Of a DNA stretch of 49,491 bases, positions 9,767 to 18,870 are shown piece after piece (positions within the stretch are counted from its first letter, which is position 1; every line of letters begins with the position of its first letter). Origin of the DNA: a virus; the IMG/VR virus record IMGVR_UViG_3300024298_000341, positions 1-49,491 of that record. One strand, 5' to 3'. Under the pieces are notes generated by a model. It ran no database searches. It saw only the letters and a list, made by a program, of their open reading frames with translations, and was not told the DNA's origin. The translations under genes and the position numbers were made by a program.

Positions 9767-12700
9767 TATCTACTTCTTAATGATCCGCCTAGTCTCTTTT
9801 CCTCATTGATTGTTTGGATGACGACTTGTTTGATCTGCTCGCTCATCTTCTTGTAGTCAATGCCGCCCTGTTTGGTATCACCCTGAGTCTGGGTATCTGA
9901 TGTTCCGCCAGTTACATTGATATTGATGCTAACATTTGTAGCTCCTGCGGCTTTAGAGTCAGAACTTGTCGCCGCTTTCTCAGCGAAGCTTGGCTCTGCG
10001 GTGGAAACTTGACCGCCATCAGCAAATCTTGGAGCGCGGCCTTGATTGATCGAATCAAAGAATTGTTTACCGTATTTCTTGGTTGCTTGGCGATTCATTA
10101 CATACTCGCCACCCATAAGAAGTGCGGGAATATCGTCTGTTGGACCGCCAGCGTTGTAACGCTTGATCATTCCACCATAAGCCTTTGTTGGGCCAAAGCT
10201 ATAATTGAATGCTGGTGGAGATTGAAAACTAAAAGGCTTCGCATTTGTCAAAAATTGAGTTTTGCCAGAAACTTGGTCCATTAAACCTAATCCAGTAGCG
10301 GAACCCTTTCCAGCCGCTGCCGCACCACTAAATAGACTTCCTAATTTTCCAACCCCAGCATTTATTCCATAACTTAAAGCAGCGGAGGCTACTGTTCCAA
10401 CAAGCTGTTTCTGAAATGCTTTTCTTTCAGCAGTTCTGTAAGCTTCTCTTTCGGCCATTATATTCATAGCCTGCTCTTGAGCGCTGCGAATCTCCTGATT
10501 TATGGTGTCATCCTCTCTCATCAAAGCATAAGCAGAAAGTCTTGAGCTTTGATCTTCAAGGTTGGCAAAAGCGGTTGTTGCGCCGCCAGCTAATACATCT
10601 GTTGCGCCGCTTGTTGTTGTTTGTTTAGCAAAAGCGGTTAAATCCTTATAGCCTGAAATTTCAGTTTGGCCACGAATACCGGGTAGGAAAATGCCACCAG
10701 CTGCAAACTTAGGAGCTTCTCCTGAATTTAGCTTTTGTAGATTAGATGCGCCATACTTTTTAACAGAAGACTTGCGAATTACATATTCACCCTCACTCAA
10801 CATTGCTGGCACATCATCCTTATATCCGCTACCGCCAGTCACAAGACCACCAGTTGCGTAACCCTTTACATAGCCACCCTTTGCCGCGCCTGTTGGCAGA
10901 ATAGAAGCTACAATCTGTCTTGAAGCACTTTGTAAAAATGCGCTCTGAAGGCTCTTTAGGAAGTTAAGGGCAACATTTCTTAATGCGCCACCAAGATCAT
11001 CTGCCTGATTAAGAGCAGCCTGCATCGCTTCCGCCATTCCATCCGCAAACAGTTTTGGTGTCTGATTACCAATAATTTGCTGGAATGTTTCGGCCTGATC
11101 GAGAAGAACGCCTCGTTGAATTTGTAAATTTTGCTGAATGGAGTTGTCTCTCCCACTAAGAATATTAGTACTCTCTCTTAGATCAACTTCTGTTCTTCCA
11201 GCCATTCTTCTTTCAAAAACCGAAGCTCTTGCCTGCTGCTCAAAACTAGACTGTACTCCAGTTTGTGTTAAAGCTCGGCCTTGCACTATTGTTTTTGTTA
11301 TTTCCTGAATGTTTGCAGTTCCAGCGGAAGTAATTTGATTTTCAATCGCTTTTGTCAGATTGATTTCTGAAAGCGCTGCGGAGGCTTTTCTTCTAGCTTC
11401 AATTAACTGTTCAGCTTCAAGATTTAACTGCTCTTCTAATCGTATGGCTTGCTGAGTTACACTGATCTTTTTATTCTGCTCTCTTAAAAGCTCAGTCTTT
11501 CTTTGGATATCTCTGCTTTCACCTTTCCAATTTTGCTGTATAAGAGCAATTTGAACTTGTAATTCATCATCTTTATCAGACTCGGATTTTGTCAATTTTG
11601 ATTGAGCACTTCTTAATTTAGCTGCAACAGTTTCAGTTTGGATACTGCCTTTGTAGGCTTGATTATAGGCGTCGATCAAGTCTGTTTCTGCATTTAATAA
11701 ATTATTATCTGTATTAAGCTTTAGTTCTGCATTTTTAGCGTCAGTTTTTAACTGAAATACTCTTTTATCAGTTTCTTCACTAAGATTTGAAGCTGCAATT
11801 GCCGCTGCCTGATCGATTCCAGTTAATTCACGAATTGATTTTGCGTGACCGTTGGTAATTAGGACTCTTTGTAAATCAGCTTTTTTCTTTTCTGGAAGCA
11901 GGGCTATTTCTTCCGCATTAGCAATTTCCAAGTCTTGTATGGAAGTAATTAATTTTTCTCTTTGAATATTTAACTGTTCTTCAACTGCCGCAGCTTCATC
12001 AGATGTAATATCTTGAGTTTCGCTTCCGTCATTGCGGCTATTCAAGTACGCCAGTCTTGACCTATTCTGTTTGTATGCGCTTTGTAATTTTCTAAGTTCT
12101 GTATTAGCTTCTGAATTTGTTGCGGCGAAATCAATCTGCGTATTTGTTAATATTCTAGTCTGATCGGCATTCGCTTTAGTTTCATAAGCTGATCTTACTA
12201 AAGCTAAAAACTGCTCTTTTGAACCCAGTATTAAGTTATTTAATTCTGGAGGAACGCCAACAAGTCCTTCTGTAAATTTTGACCAAACTGAACCAAAAAC
12301 GTCATCAATTTTTACTGTACCATCTTTTAAAGCTTGCTCGTTAGTTTTAAGCGCATTGGCATATCCATCAATTAAGCCTTGTAATTTACTGGTATCTAAA
12401 TTGCCTAAAAAGTCTTGAACCTGTTGAGTTCCTCCAAGCACAGATTCTTTAGCCCCAGCGCCTAAATTTTTTCTTAAATCAAGCGCGATCTGCGCCACAG
12501 TTTTATTATATTCCGCTTCTGCTTTTTCTTTATCTAAGGCTGCTTTTTGGGATATTGTGTAAGATTCTGTTCTAAACTGTTTCTCTCTTTCTAGTGCAGC
12601 AGACAAGCCTTCAATTCTTAAAGACTCTTCATTATATTTTTCATTTATTTTTAACTGTGTTTGAAAAATAGACTCAAGCGCTTTTTGTCTAGACAAAAGT

Positions 12701-15700
12701 AGTTCATTATCCCTAGTCAAAAGCGCCTGTTGAACTTTATCTAAGACTTGACCTTCTTGTCTAATTGAAAGTCTTTGTTTCTCATTTTTAATTTGATCGT
12801 TTAAAAGATCAATGACATTTTCTTGCAATAAATTTTCATTTACTGCTGTGCGCTCAACACCAGGTTGAACCCCTCCCATAAAATCTTGACTAGCTAATCC
12901 TTGTTCAGTTGTCTTTGTGATCACCCCTGCAAAAATTTTATTAATTGCGTCCGTATCAACTCCAGTGATTTTGCCCTCTTGATCTCTTGTTATATTTCCA
13001 GTAGCAGACAGAACAGCGCTTATTTGTTTTATCAAGTCCTTAGAAATATCTGGAAATCCAACAGATTGTGTACTAGTTATTGCTTTTTCTACAAGATCTG
13101 AAACTTTTACAGCCTCTTGTTTTTGTTTACCTTCAGCACGACCTTCTGTTAATTTTGCTAAAATATTTTCTGGCGTGAGTTTTTGACCAGTTCTTTCGGC
13201 CTCTCTAGCCAGTTTTGTTAAAGCCTCGCTAGCTTTTTCGGCGGGAGTTTTTTGAGCTTCAAAAATTCTACTGATCAAAGGAGCGGCGGAAGCTAAAGCC
13301 GTCAACGAACCAAGAAATATTCTAAGAGGTATGTTTACGCTTCCCGCTAAAGATGCGAATGTTGCAAGTCCAGAAAGACCGGCGTTTACACCTTCTAAAG
13401 CATTTGCCGCGTTACTATTTTCTTCTGTGAACGCCTGAACTGCTGATGTAGCTCCAACTATTGCGGTCTGAAGAACAAGGAATTTGCCAATATCAATTTT
13501 TTTTGTTTCATCATTTGCTTCCTGTTTCTGATCTCCTTGTTTTTGAGTTTGAACCCCGTAATCAAAACCTTCACCACCTGTGTACCGTTCTGCACTTATT
13601 GGATTTGGAGACTTGCCTAAAATTTCTTTAATTTGTTTTGTACTAAGATCTGCAAAATTTGGTACAAACCCTCTACTTCCCATAGCCGCGCGCATTCCTC
13701 TTTCTCTAAAATCATTTGGAATCTTGCCATTTGGCTCGTCTCTGGTGTTGATAACGGCGAGACCATTTGGGTTTTTTGAGTTCTTTAATCTTTCATCCTG
13801 CGTCACGCGCACGCGCGCGGGCGGCACGCCAGCACCAACTTCTCTATTAACAGCTTCTTTTAATGGGTCATTATCAGCAAAGTTCGGAACATATCCCAGC
13901 GAAGCCTTTGTTCCTTTTACTCGCTGTGGGGCCAAAAGCTTTGCCGCATACTGATCAGGAGTAAACGTATTTATTTTCGGCATCAGCGATTTTACTGCTT
14001 GCAAGTTCGCTGGATCATTATCTACAAAATCAATATCGCCTGTAGCAATTTTCGGCGCACGCTCTTTAAAAAACAACGCTTTTTTCTGGGCAGCAGATGG
14101 ATCGATTTTAGGTTTTACTCTAGTATTTCTTTCACCCTCTGGCTTTTTCATCTCTTCTGCAAACTTGGGGTTATCGACCTTGTACTGCTCTTCAGAGAAC
14201 TCTCTGCCCAAAGCGAAAACACCATTAACATTAAAACCTAAACCCTTCAAAGAGGATTCAATACCAGGTTGATAATCATTCCATCTTGCCGTTGCAAGTT
14301 TGAAAGGCTTCTTCGATTGCAGAAGTTTTTGACCAAACGGAGTCAAAAGCTTCATTTGAGCATCGCGAGCTTGGCGCTCCTGCTCAGTCATTTGGTCTTC
14401 TGGAATATTTTTAATTAATGCTTTTTGAGCATTAAAATCAGTTGCCTTGCCAAGCTGTTGTCCAAAAATAGTATAATCGTAATCAACAAAAAGATCTGCA
14501 AAGTTTGGAATGTAGCCCGCTGCGGCATTCAAAGATCTTGGCCCAACCTTCTTAATCGAGCGAGTTTTGCCGCCAACCGCTCTTACTGCTGGCCAAGGAG
14601 TTGGATCAAAAGGCGTTGGATTATTAAATTTTGCAAGAGCTTCTGGAGTGTTGGACTCTGGTCCAACGCCACCAGTTGTTGCTTTTTGCAAGGCAATGAA
14701 GTCATCAGCTAAAGCTGGATTTGCCAGTACTGTTGAAGTGAAAGCCTCTCTCTTGCCCGGCAATCTTGAAATACCAATCTGTGCATTTGGTCCATAAACT
14801 CTTCTAGCTGAAGTTAGAATTCTCTTCTTTAATTCATCCCCTAAACCCTTTGGAGCAGATGGCTTGGCTTCAAGATTTACATTAGATGCAGCAAGAAATG
14901 CGTCAGCGGTATCAAGGTCATAGAACTGTCCAGATGGGGCCAAGATAGACTGCTGTTTCTTTTGTGCAAAATTTGGAATATAGCCTTCTGCTGCGGCAGT
15001 CTTGACAGTTTTGTATGGTTTATAAAGTTGAGCGGCAACAATTTGATCAGCTAGTTTTCTTCCTGTTGAACCGGGGCTTCCTGAAATCTTTGCATCTACA
15101 AATTGCTCGCCACCGCCAATACCAAATAATTCTTTAAGAAATGGATTAACTGGGAAATCTAACCTGTTATTTGAATCTTCTTTTTGTGCTTTTTCTATTC
15201 TTTGTCCAACTTGAGTATCTAAAGCTGCCCTAATAGAAGACTCAAATATACCGCCTCCTAAAGTAGAGATTGCCGAGACGGCGCCTTCTGATTCTGTAAA
15301 GGATGTGCGGATAAAATTTTCATCATAATTAGTTTTAACTGAACGGCCAGGCATCTTTTTCGCATACTCATCTGAATATTTTGTAGCCCATTTTTTCGCT
15401 ATCTCTATGCCAGCTTTTTCAACATCAGCTTCAATCAAGGTTTGTGTTCCGCTTTTCTTCAAAGCCTGTCCTTCAAACGCCTGCTCATTCAAGCCGTAAG
15501 TATTGTACCTTACATTAGTTATAAGACTATTTTCTGGAGGAAGGTATACGTCTTCTTTTGTTTGGAAGCCCCAAGGATTTTTCTTGAGATAATTAGTCAT
15601 TGTTTCCTGATTAGCTTGGTCAGGAACAATCATGCCTGCTATACCCTGAGCGCTAACAAGCGCTCTTGGTCCCGTATATGTTTTTCTATCAACCTTTCCG

Positions 15701-18700
15701 CCCTTTATTGTCGCTGGCTTTTTATCGGCAAAATTTGGAACATATCCCTTGGCGCCGCGAATCATCTCAAAGTTTTTAGCAGAGCCTTTTACTTTTGAAA
15801 TAAAATCAAACTGATTAAGCGGAGCAAACATCGATCCTGCAATTTGCTTCTTGCTTCTGAGATCGCCTTGTTTTGGACCCTCTGCGATTCTTCCAGTTCT
15901 TCTGGACAGAATGTCCATATTGCCAGTGTACAAATAAGAGATCTTTCCTCCAGATGCATTTACCGCATCAGAAATTTGCTGGAAGTTTTTAGAAACGCCG
16001 CCATCTTTTGTTCTTGCCGCGCCTGAAAGAATATCGATCTCACTGGCGTCTGTTAACTGGGCAATATTGGTTATAAATGAACCAAGAGACTCCCCGTAAG
16101 TTGACTTACCAGATCCCGCTGGTCCAACTATTAAATTCTTCTTGACGCGAGAAGCTAAAATAGCCTTTAGTAGGTTATTTTTATCTGCATCAACTCTGTC
16201 AGCGTCATAAACGTAGCGCGCAAAATTTGGAATGTAGCCCCCCGATGCATTTTGACCCGTTGGAGAAATGATATGCTTTCCAATGAATGACGAAATACTA
16301 CTTGTTGACGAACCTAATTTTATGTCTCCAAATTTAGATTTGAACCCAAATCTGCTTTTAAAAGCGCCAGATTGTTCTGCTGGCAAATCCCAAGTTTTGC
16401 TATTTCTTCCCTCTATCGTTCCAGTAATTTTTTTGAACAAAATATCCTCTAATATATTTCCAGACCTAAATGCTGCTGGCCCCTGAACTTGAAGTTCTGT
16501 TTTGACGGCAGCTTTAAGATTATTGTCAACACTACCTTTTGTTTCTGGCAAAATAGACTGGATAATATCCTCAATATCCTTATCTATTTTAGCTTTTGGA
16601 TTAGCTTGAATTTTGTTTTTAGTTTCACGAATTTTTTGAACTAAATCATCTCTTTGCAAGCTTTTATTAATTTGTACAAATTCAATTGATCCTTGGTCAG
16701 GAACAATTTTAGCATTTTCTGCGATTGGTCCTAGTTTTTCAGTTAATTTCTGCTGCGCTGAAGATTGTAATTTAGAAAATCTTCCTACCGGATCAATTGA
16801 TGCATCCAAAGTTAAATATGCAGACCTGCGTATTCCATCAAGATCTACATAGTCTATAGGCTCTTGATCTTTTTTAACTTTAGCCTTTGCTTGATCAAAA
16901 ACATTGAATTTTTTAGCCGCAAAATTTGGTACAAACCCATTAGCAGGCACAAATCCACCAGAAGCTGTAATCTTTTTAGCTCCGGGCGGTAGACCATACT
17001 CCTTCGCCATATCCTGATTAAAGATAGCCGTACCGCTACCACCAGCATAATTAGGCACAATATATTCGCTGGTATTTGCTACCATCGTGCCACGCTTACC
17101 GCCGCCAAACGAGAAGTTTGGAATCTCTACGACTTTAGAAGAAGGGCTGGCCCCACCAACTCCACGACGCACATCTTTCGCCTCTTCTGCTGGCAGATAA
17201 CCTCCCGCCGCTCTCTTTTTAATCGTTCCAGATGTAGCGCTAAGTCCAGCGGCTTGTAGTGCAGGGGCAACATTTGCCGCGATGCTTTGTACTTGCTGAA
17301 GCGCCGCTAACTGCCTATTGTAAACAGAAAGTAAATACTCTTCTTGCTTTCTGCGATCTCCGCTTAGAGACAGGATTGTCGCCATTACTTGCTGATCCTT
17401 GATCAGCGTATTAACAACAGCCTGTTCCAAAGCTTGGCGCTCCCTGACTTCCTTGTTGATTCCCAAGATAGTTTTTAGTGACTCAGTGCCGAATTGGGCA
17501 ATGTCTTTTGTCAGCTTAACGAATATCGCAAGAAGAAGAGGAATGCCGATCTTGAAAAATACTCCACTAAGTCCAGAAATTAAACCTTTAGCAATAGTGC
17601 CGCCAATTCCTTCGGAATCGATAACGTCATTAATCCCAGTAAGAATGTTGTCAAAAAAGTTTAAAAGCGACTTAAGGCTGTCAGTAACGCCAATTCTGCC
17701 AAGAGTATCAGCAAGCTGAGCGGCTGAATTTGTAACTCTTGTGATAACTGCATCTAGAGTTTGATTGAGTTCAATCTGACGCTGGTATGCCTCGCTTTGC
17801 GCGCCCGCAGAAACATCTCTCGCCTCTCTAAACTTGCTCGCTGTTGAGCCCAAGTCGTCAACAAGCGCTGTCAAAACGTTGATGTTGTACTTGCTAGCAA
17901 TCGCCTCAAGAACTTCGATTCTCTTGGTTTCGCTAAGGGTATTAATTTTCCCAGCCAATTCCTCAAGAAGACTTACAACCGGCCTCAGTCTACCTTCGGC
18001 ATCAAATGAATAGATACCAATGCTTTGCAATGCTTTGATAGTTTCATCTGATCTGATTCTGGTGAAAATTGTCTTGAATGCGTTACCAATTACCGCGCCA
18101 CCACGCGCAGTTCTTTCTTGTGCAATTGTGACGATGGCATTTAATTCGTCAAAGCTAACGCCAACTTCTTGAGCAATCGAGCCAGCACGGGACAAGCCTT
18201 TAGCCAAGTCTTCAGCAGAGACTGCGAATTTAGTATCTACGGCAACCAGCTTATTCAGAATCTCGCTAGTTGTAATTCCAGTTGCTCCGAAAGAGTTTGC
18301 CGCAGCCGTGAGTACATCCACGGCTTCAGCAGCGCTTAAAGTTGTGAAACGAGTAAGAGTAAGGGCGTCCTGAGTTCTTTTTAGCGTTTCTTCAAGACCC
18401 AAGCCCTGTCTAGAGAACTCTAGTGCCGCCTCGGAGGCTGTCTGGAAAGATTGCGAGGTAGTTTTGGCAATCTCAAAAAGCGCTCTGGAAAATGGTTCAA
18501 GTTCCTGAGTAGTTTTTCCGCTAATAATGGCAATATTAGCCAAGCTTTTTTCAACTTCAATTGTTGTTTTAACAAGCGTAGCAAAAGCATTTTGTACGCC
18601 ATTGATGATACCTACAGAAGCGCCGAATGCGATAACACGCGCATTTGATGCGGCAATTGACTTTTCGAACTCTGTTGCCAGACCGCTTACTCTACCAAGA

Positions 18701-18834
18701 GGCTGGGCTAGTCTTTTAAAGGAACCAGGATCAACAGACGCAGAAAGAGTCAGCGGTCCAGCTTTTTTGGCCGCCGCCTCGATAGAGGCTTCTAAACCCG
18801 ACTGGACTACAGGTACTGTGATTCCTTTTGCCAT
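9766..18834 (-). CDS. Tape measure protein with embedded enzyme-like domains
   Basis: The 3022 residues give the longest gene here. Residues 30-400 match the TP901 tape-measure core (L-T-A-A-A-N-S-F-G near 215, then S-R-A-G-S-I-A-Q-E-V-G and a G-N-A-F-K-T-I-F segment). A hydrophobic helix lies near 415-445. Residues 636-1732 carry seven G-[FY]-[IV]-P-N-F-A motifs with inserted segments: PD-(D/E)XK-like (about 795-840), P-loop (G-P-A-G-S-G-K-S-T near 910), second PD-(D/E)XK-like (about 1195-1250), an unknown one (1293-1440), HAD-like (D-Y-D-Y-T near 1452, T-A-R near 1515, V-D-N-D near 1606) and a short unknown one. A second hydrophobic stretch lies near 1800-1860, coiled coil at about 2045-2510, and two D-D-[VI]-P-A-x-L-x-x-G-E-Y-V repeats near 2670 and 2900. 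The family sets tail length and travels out with the DNA. The embedded domains are unusual and their role unknown. Confidence 0.92.
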   Translation of the reverse strand: MAKGITVPVVQSGLEASIEAAAKKAGPLTLSASVDPGSFKRLAQPLGRVSGLATEFEKSIAASNARVIAFGASVGIINGVQNAFATLVKTTIEVEKSLANIAIISGKTTQELEPFSRALFEIAKTTSQSFQTASEAALEFSRQGLGLEETLKRTQDALTLTRFTTLSAAEAVDVLTAAANSFGATGITTSEILNKLVAVDTKFAVSAEDLAKGLSRAGSIAQEVGVSFDELNAIVTIAQERTARGGAVIGNAFKTIFTRIRSDETIKALQSIGIYSFDAEGRLRPVVSLLEELAGKINTLSETKRIEVLEAIASKYNINVLTALVDDLGSTASKFREARDVSAGAQSEAYQRQIELNQTLDAVITRVTNSAAQLADTLGRIGVTDSLKSLLNFFDNILTGINDVIDSEGIGGTIAKGLISGLSGVFFKIGIPLLLAIFVKLTKDIAQFGTESLKTILGINKEVRERQALEQAVVNTLIKDQQVMATILSLSGDRRKQEEYLLSVYNRQLAALQQVQSIAANVAPALQAAGLSATSGTIKKRAAGGYLPAEEAKDVRRGVGGASPSSKVVEIPNFSFGGGKRGTMVANTSEYIVPNYAGGSGTAIFNQDMAKEYGLPPGAKKITASGGFVPANGFVPNFAAKKFNVFDQAKAKVKKDQEPIDYVDLDGIRRSAYLTLDASIDPVGRFSKLQSSAQQKLTEKLGPIAENAKIVPDQGSIEFVQINKSLQRDDLVQKIRETKNKIQANPKAKIDKDIEDIIQSILPETKGSVDNNLKAAVKTELQVQGPAAFRSGNILEDILFKKITGTIEGRNSKTWDLPAEQSGAFKSRFGFKSKFGDIKLGSSTSSISSFIGKHIISPTGQNASGGYIPNFARYVYDADRVDADKNNLLKAILASRVKKNLIVGPAGSGKSTYGESLGSFITNIAQLTDASEIDILSGAARTKDGGVSKNFQQISDAVNASGGKISYLYTGNMDILSRRTGRIAEGPKQGDLRSKKQIAGSMFAPLNQFDFISKVKGSAKNFEMIRGAKGYVPNFADKKPATIKGGKVDRKTYTGPRALVSAQGIAGMIVPDQANQETMTNYLKKNPWGFQTKEDVYLPPENSLITNVRYNTYGLNEQAFEGQALKKSGTQTLIEADVEKAGIEIAKKWATKYSDEYAKKMPGRSVKTNYDENFIRTSFTESEGAVSAISTLGGGIFESSIRAALDTQVGQRIEKAQKEDSNNRLDFPVNPFLKELFGIGGGEQFVDAKISGSPGSTGRKLADQIVAAQLYKPYKTVKTAAAEGYIPNFAQKKQQSILAPSGQFYDLDTADAFLAASNVNLEAKPSAPKGLGDELKKRILTSARRVYGPNAQIGISRLPGKREAFTSTVLANPALADDFIALQKATTGGVGPESNTPEALAKFNNPTPFDPTPWPAVRAVGGKTRSIKKVGPRSLNAAAGYIPNFADLFVDYDYTIFGQQLGKATDFNAQKALIKNIPEDQMTEQERQARDAQMKLLTPFGQKLLQSKKPFKLATARWNDYQPGIESSLKGLGFNVNGVFALGREFSEEQYKVDNPKFAEEMKKPEGERNTRVKPKIDPSAAQKKALFFKERAPKIATGDIDFVDNDPANLQAVKSLMPKINTFTPDQYAAKLLAPQRVKGTKASLGYVPNFADNDPLKEAVNREVGAGVPPARVRVTQDERLKNSKNPNGLAVINTRDEPNGKIPNDFRERGMRAAMGSRGFVPNFADLSTKQIKEILGKSPNPISAERYTGGEGFDYGVQTQKQGDQKQEANDETKKIDIGKFLVLQTAIVGATSAVQAFTEENSNAANALEGVNAGLSGLATFASLAGSVNIPLRIFLGSLTALASAAPLISRIFEAQKTPAEKASEALTKLAREAERTGQKLTPENILAKLTEGRAEGKQKQEAVKVSDLVEKAITSTQSVGFPDISKDLIKQISAVLSATGNITRDQEGKITGVDTDAINKIFAGVITKTTEQGLASQDFMGGVQPGVERTAVNENLLQENVIDLLNDQIKNEKQRLSIRQEGQVLDKVQQALLTRDNELLLSRQKALESIFQTQLKINEKYNEESLRIEGLSAALEREKQFRTESYTISQKAALDKEKAEAEYNKTVAQIALDLRKNLGAGAKESVLGGTQQVQDFLGNLDTSKLQGLIDGYANALKTNEQALKDGTVKIDDVFGSVWSKFTEGLVGVPPELNNLILGSKEQFLALVRSAYETKANADQTRILTNTQIDFAATNSEANTELRKLQSAYKQNRSRLAYLNSRNDGSETQDITSDEAAAVEEQLNIQREKLITSIQDLEIANAEEIALLPEKKKADLQRVLITNGHAKSIRELTGIDQAAAIAASNLSEETDKRVFQLKTDAKNAELKLNTDNNLLNAETDLIDAYNQAYKGSIQTETVAAKLRSAQSKLTKSESDKDDELQVQIALIQQNWKGESRDIQRKTELLREQNKKISVTQQAIRLEEQLNLEAEQLIEARRKASAALSEINLTKAIENQITSAGTANIQEITKTIVQGRALTQTGVQSSFEQQARASVFERRMAGRTEVDLRESTNILSGRDNSIQQNLQIQRGVLLDQAETFQQIIGNQTPKLFADGMAEAMQAALNQADDLGGALRNVALNFLKSLQSAFLQSASRQIVASILPTGAAKGGYVKGYATGGLVTGGSGYKDDVPAMLSEGEYVIRKSSVKKYGASNLQKLNSGEAPKFAAGGIFLPGIRGQTEISGYKDLTAFAKQTTTSGATDVLAGGATTAFANLEDQSSRLSAYALMREDDTINQEIRSAQEQAMNIMAEREAYRTAERKAFQKQLVGTVASAALSYGINAGVGKLGSLFSGAAAAGKGSATGLGLMDQVSGKTQFLTNAKPFSFQSPPAFNYSFGPTKAYGGMIKRYNAGGPTDDIPALLMGGEYVMNRQATKKYGKQFFDSINQGRAPRFADGGQVSTAEPSFAEKAATSSDSKAAGATNVSININVTGGTSDTQTQGDTKQGGIDYKKMSEQIKQVVIQTINEEKRLGGSLRSR
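13651..16945 (-). repeat. Seven dispersed GYIPNFA-type motifs inside the tape measure
   Basis: The plus-strand complement, close to GCAAAATTTGGAAT, recurs at about 13652, 13877, 14496, 14964, 15728, 16220 and 16920. It encodes G-[FY]-[IV]-P-N-F-A, often preceded by Gly or Ala runs and followed by Asp or Lys. Spacing is irregular (about 75 to 250 residues). Weaker relatives, I-P-N-F-S and V-P-N-Y-A, lie at about 17110 and 17045. Confidence 0.9.
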
Positions 18835-18839
18835 CCTTT

Positions 18840-18852
18840 AACCTTTGAGGTT
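18840..18852 (-). promoter_or_regulatory. Small hairpin just upstream of the tape-measure start
   Basis: The minus strand reads AACCTCAAAGGTT, a 5-bp stem with a 3-base loop, directly followed by AAAGG touching the ATG. It could hold part of the ribosome binding region. The stem is short, so this is weak. Confidence 0.2.
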
Positions 18853-18859
18853 ATTTACA
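18851..18859 (-). promoter_or_regulatory. TGTAAA box upstream of the tape measure
   Basis: The minus strand reads TGTAAATAA, 19 bases before the tape-measure ATG, in the 36-base gap after the gene at 18871-19860. A promoter role is inferred from its recurrence. Confidence 0.4.
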
Positions 18860-18870
18860 CAGAATTTATA

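Noticed and set aside
13580-13954. Plus-strand frame of 124 codons opposite the tape measure
   Set aside because: It lies wholly inside the tape-measure HAD/PNFA region, has no ribosome site and no recognisable protein pattern.
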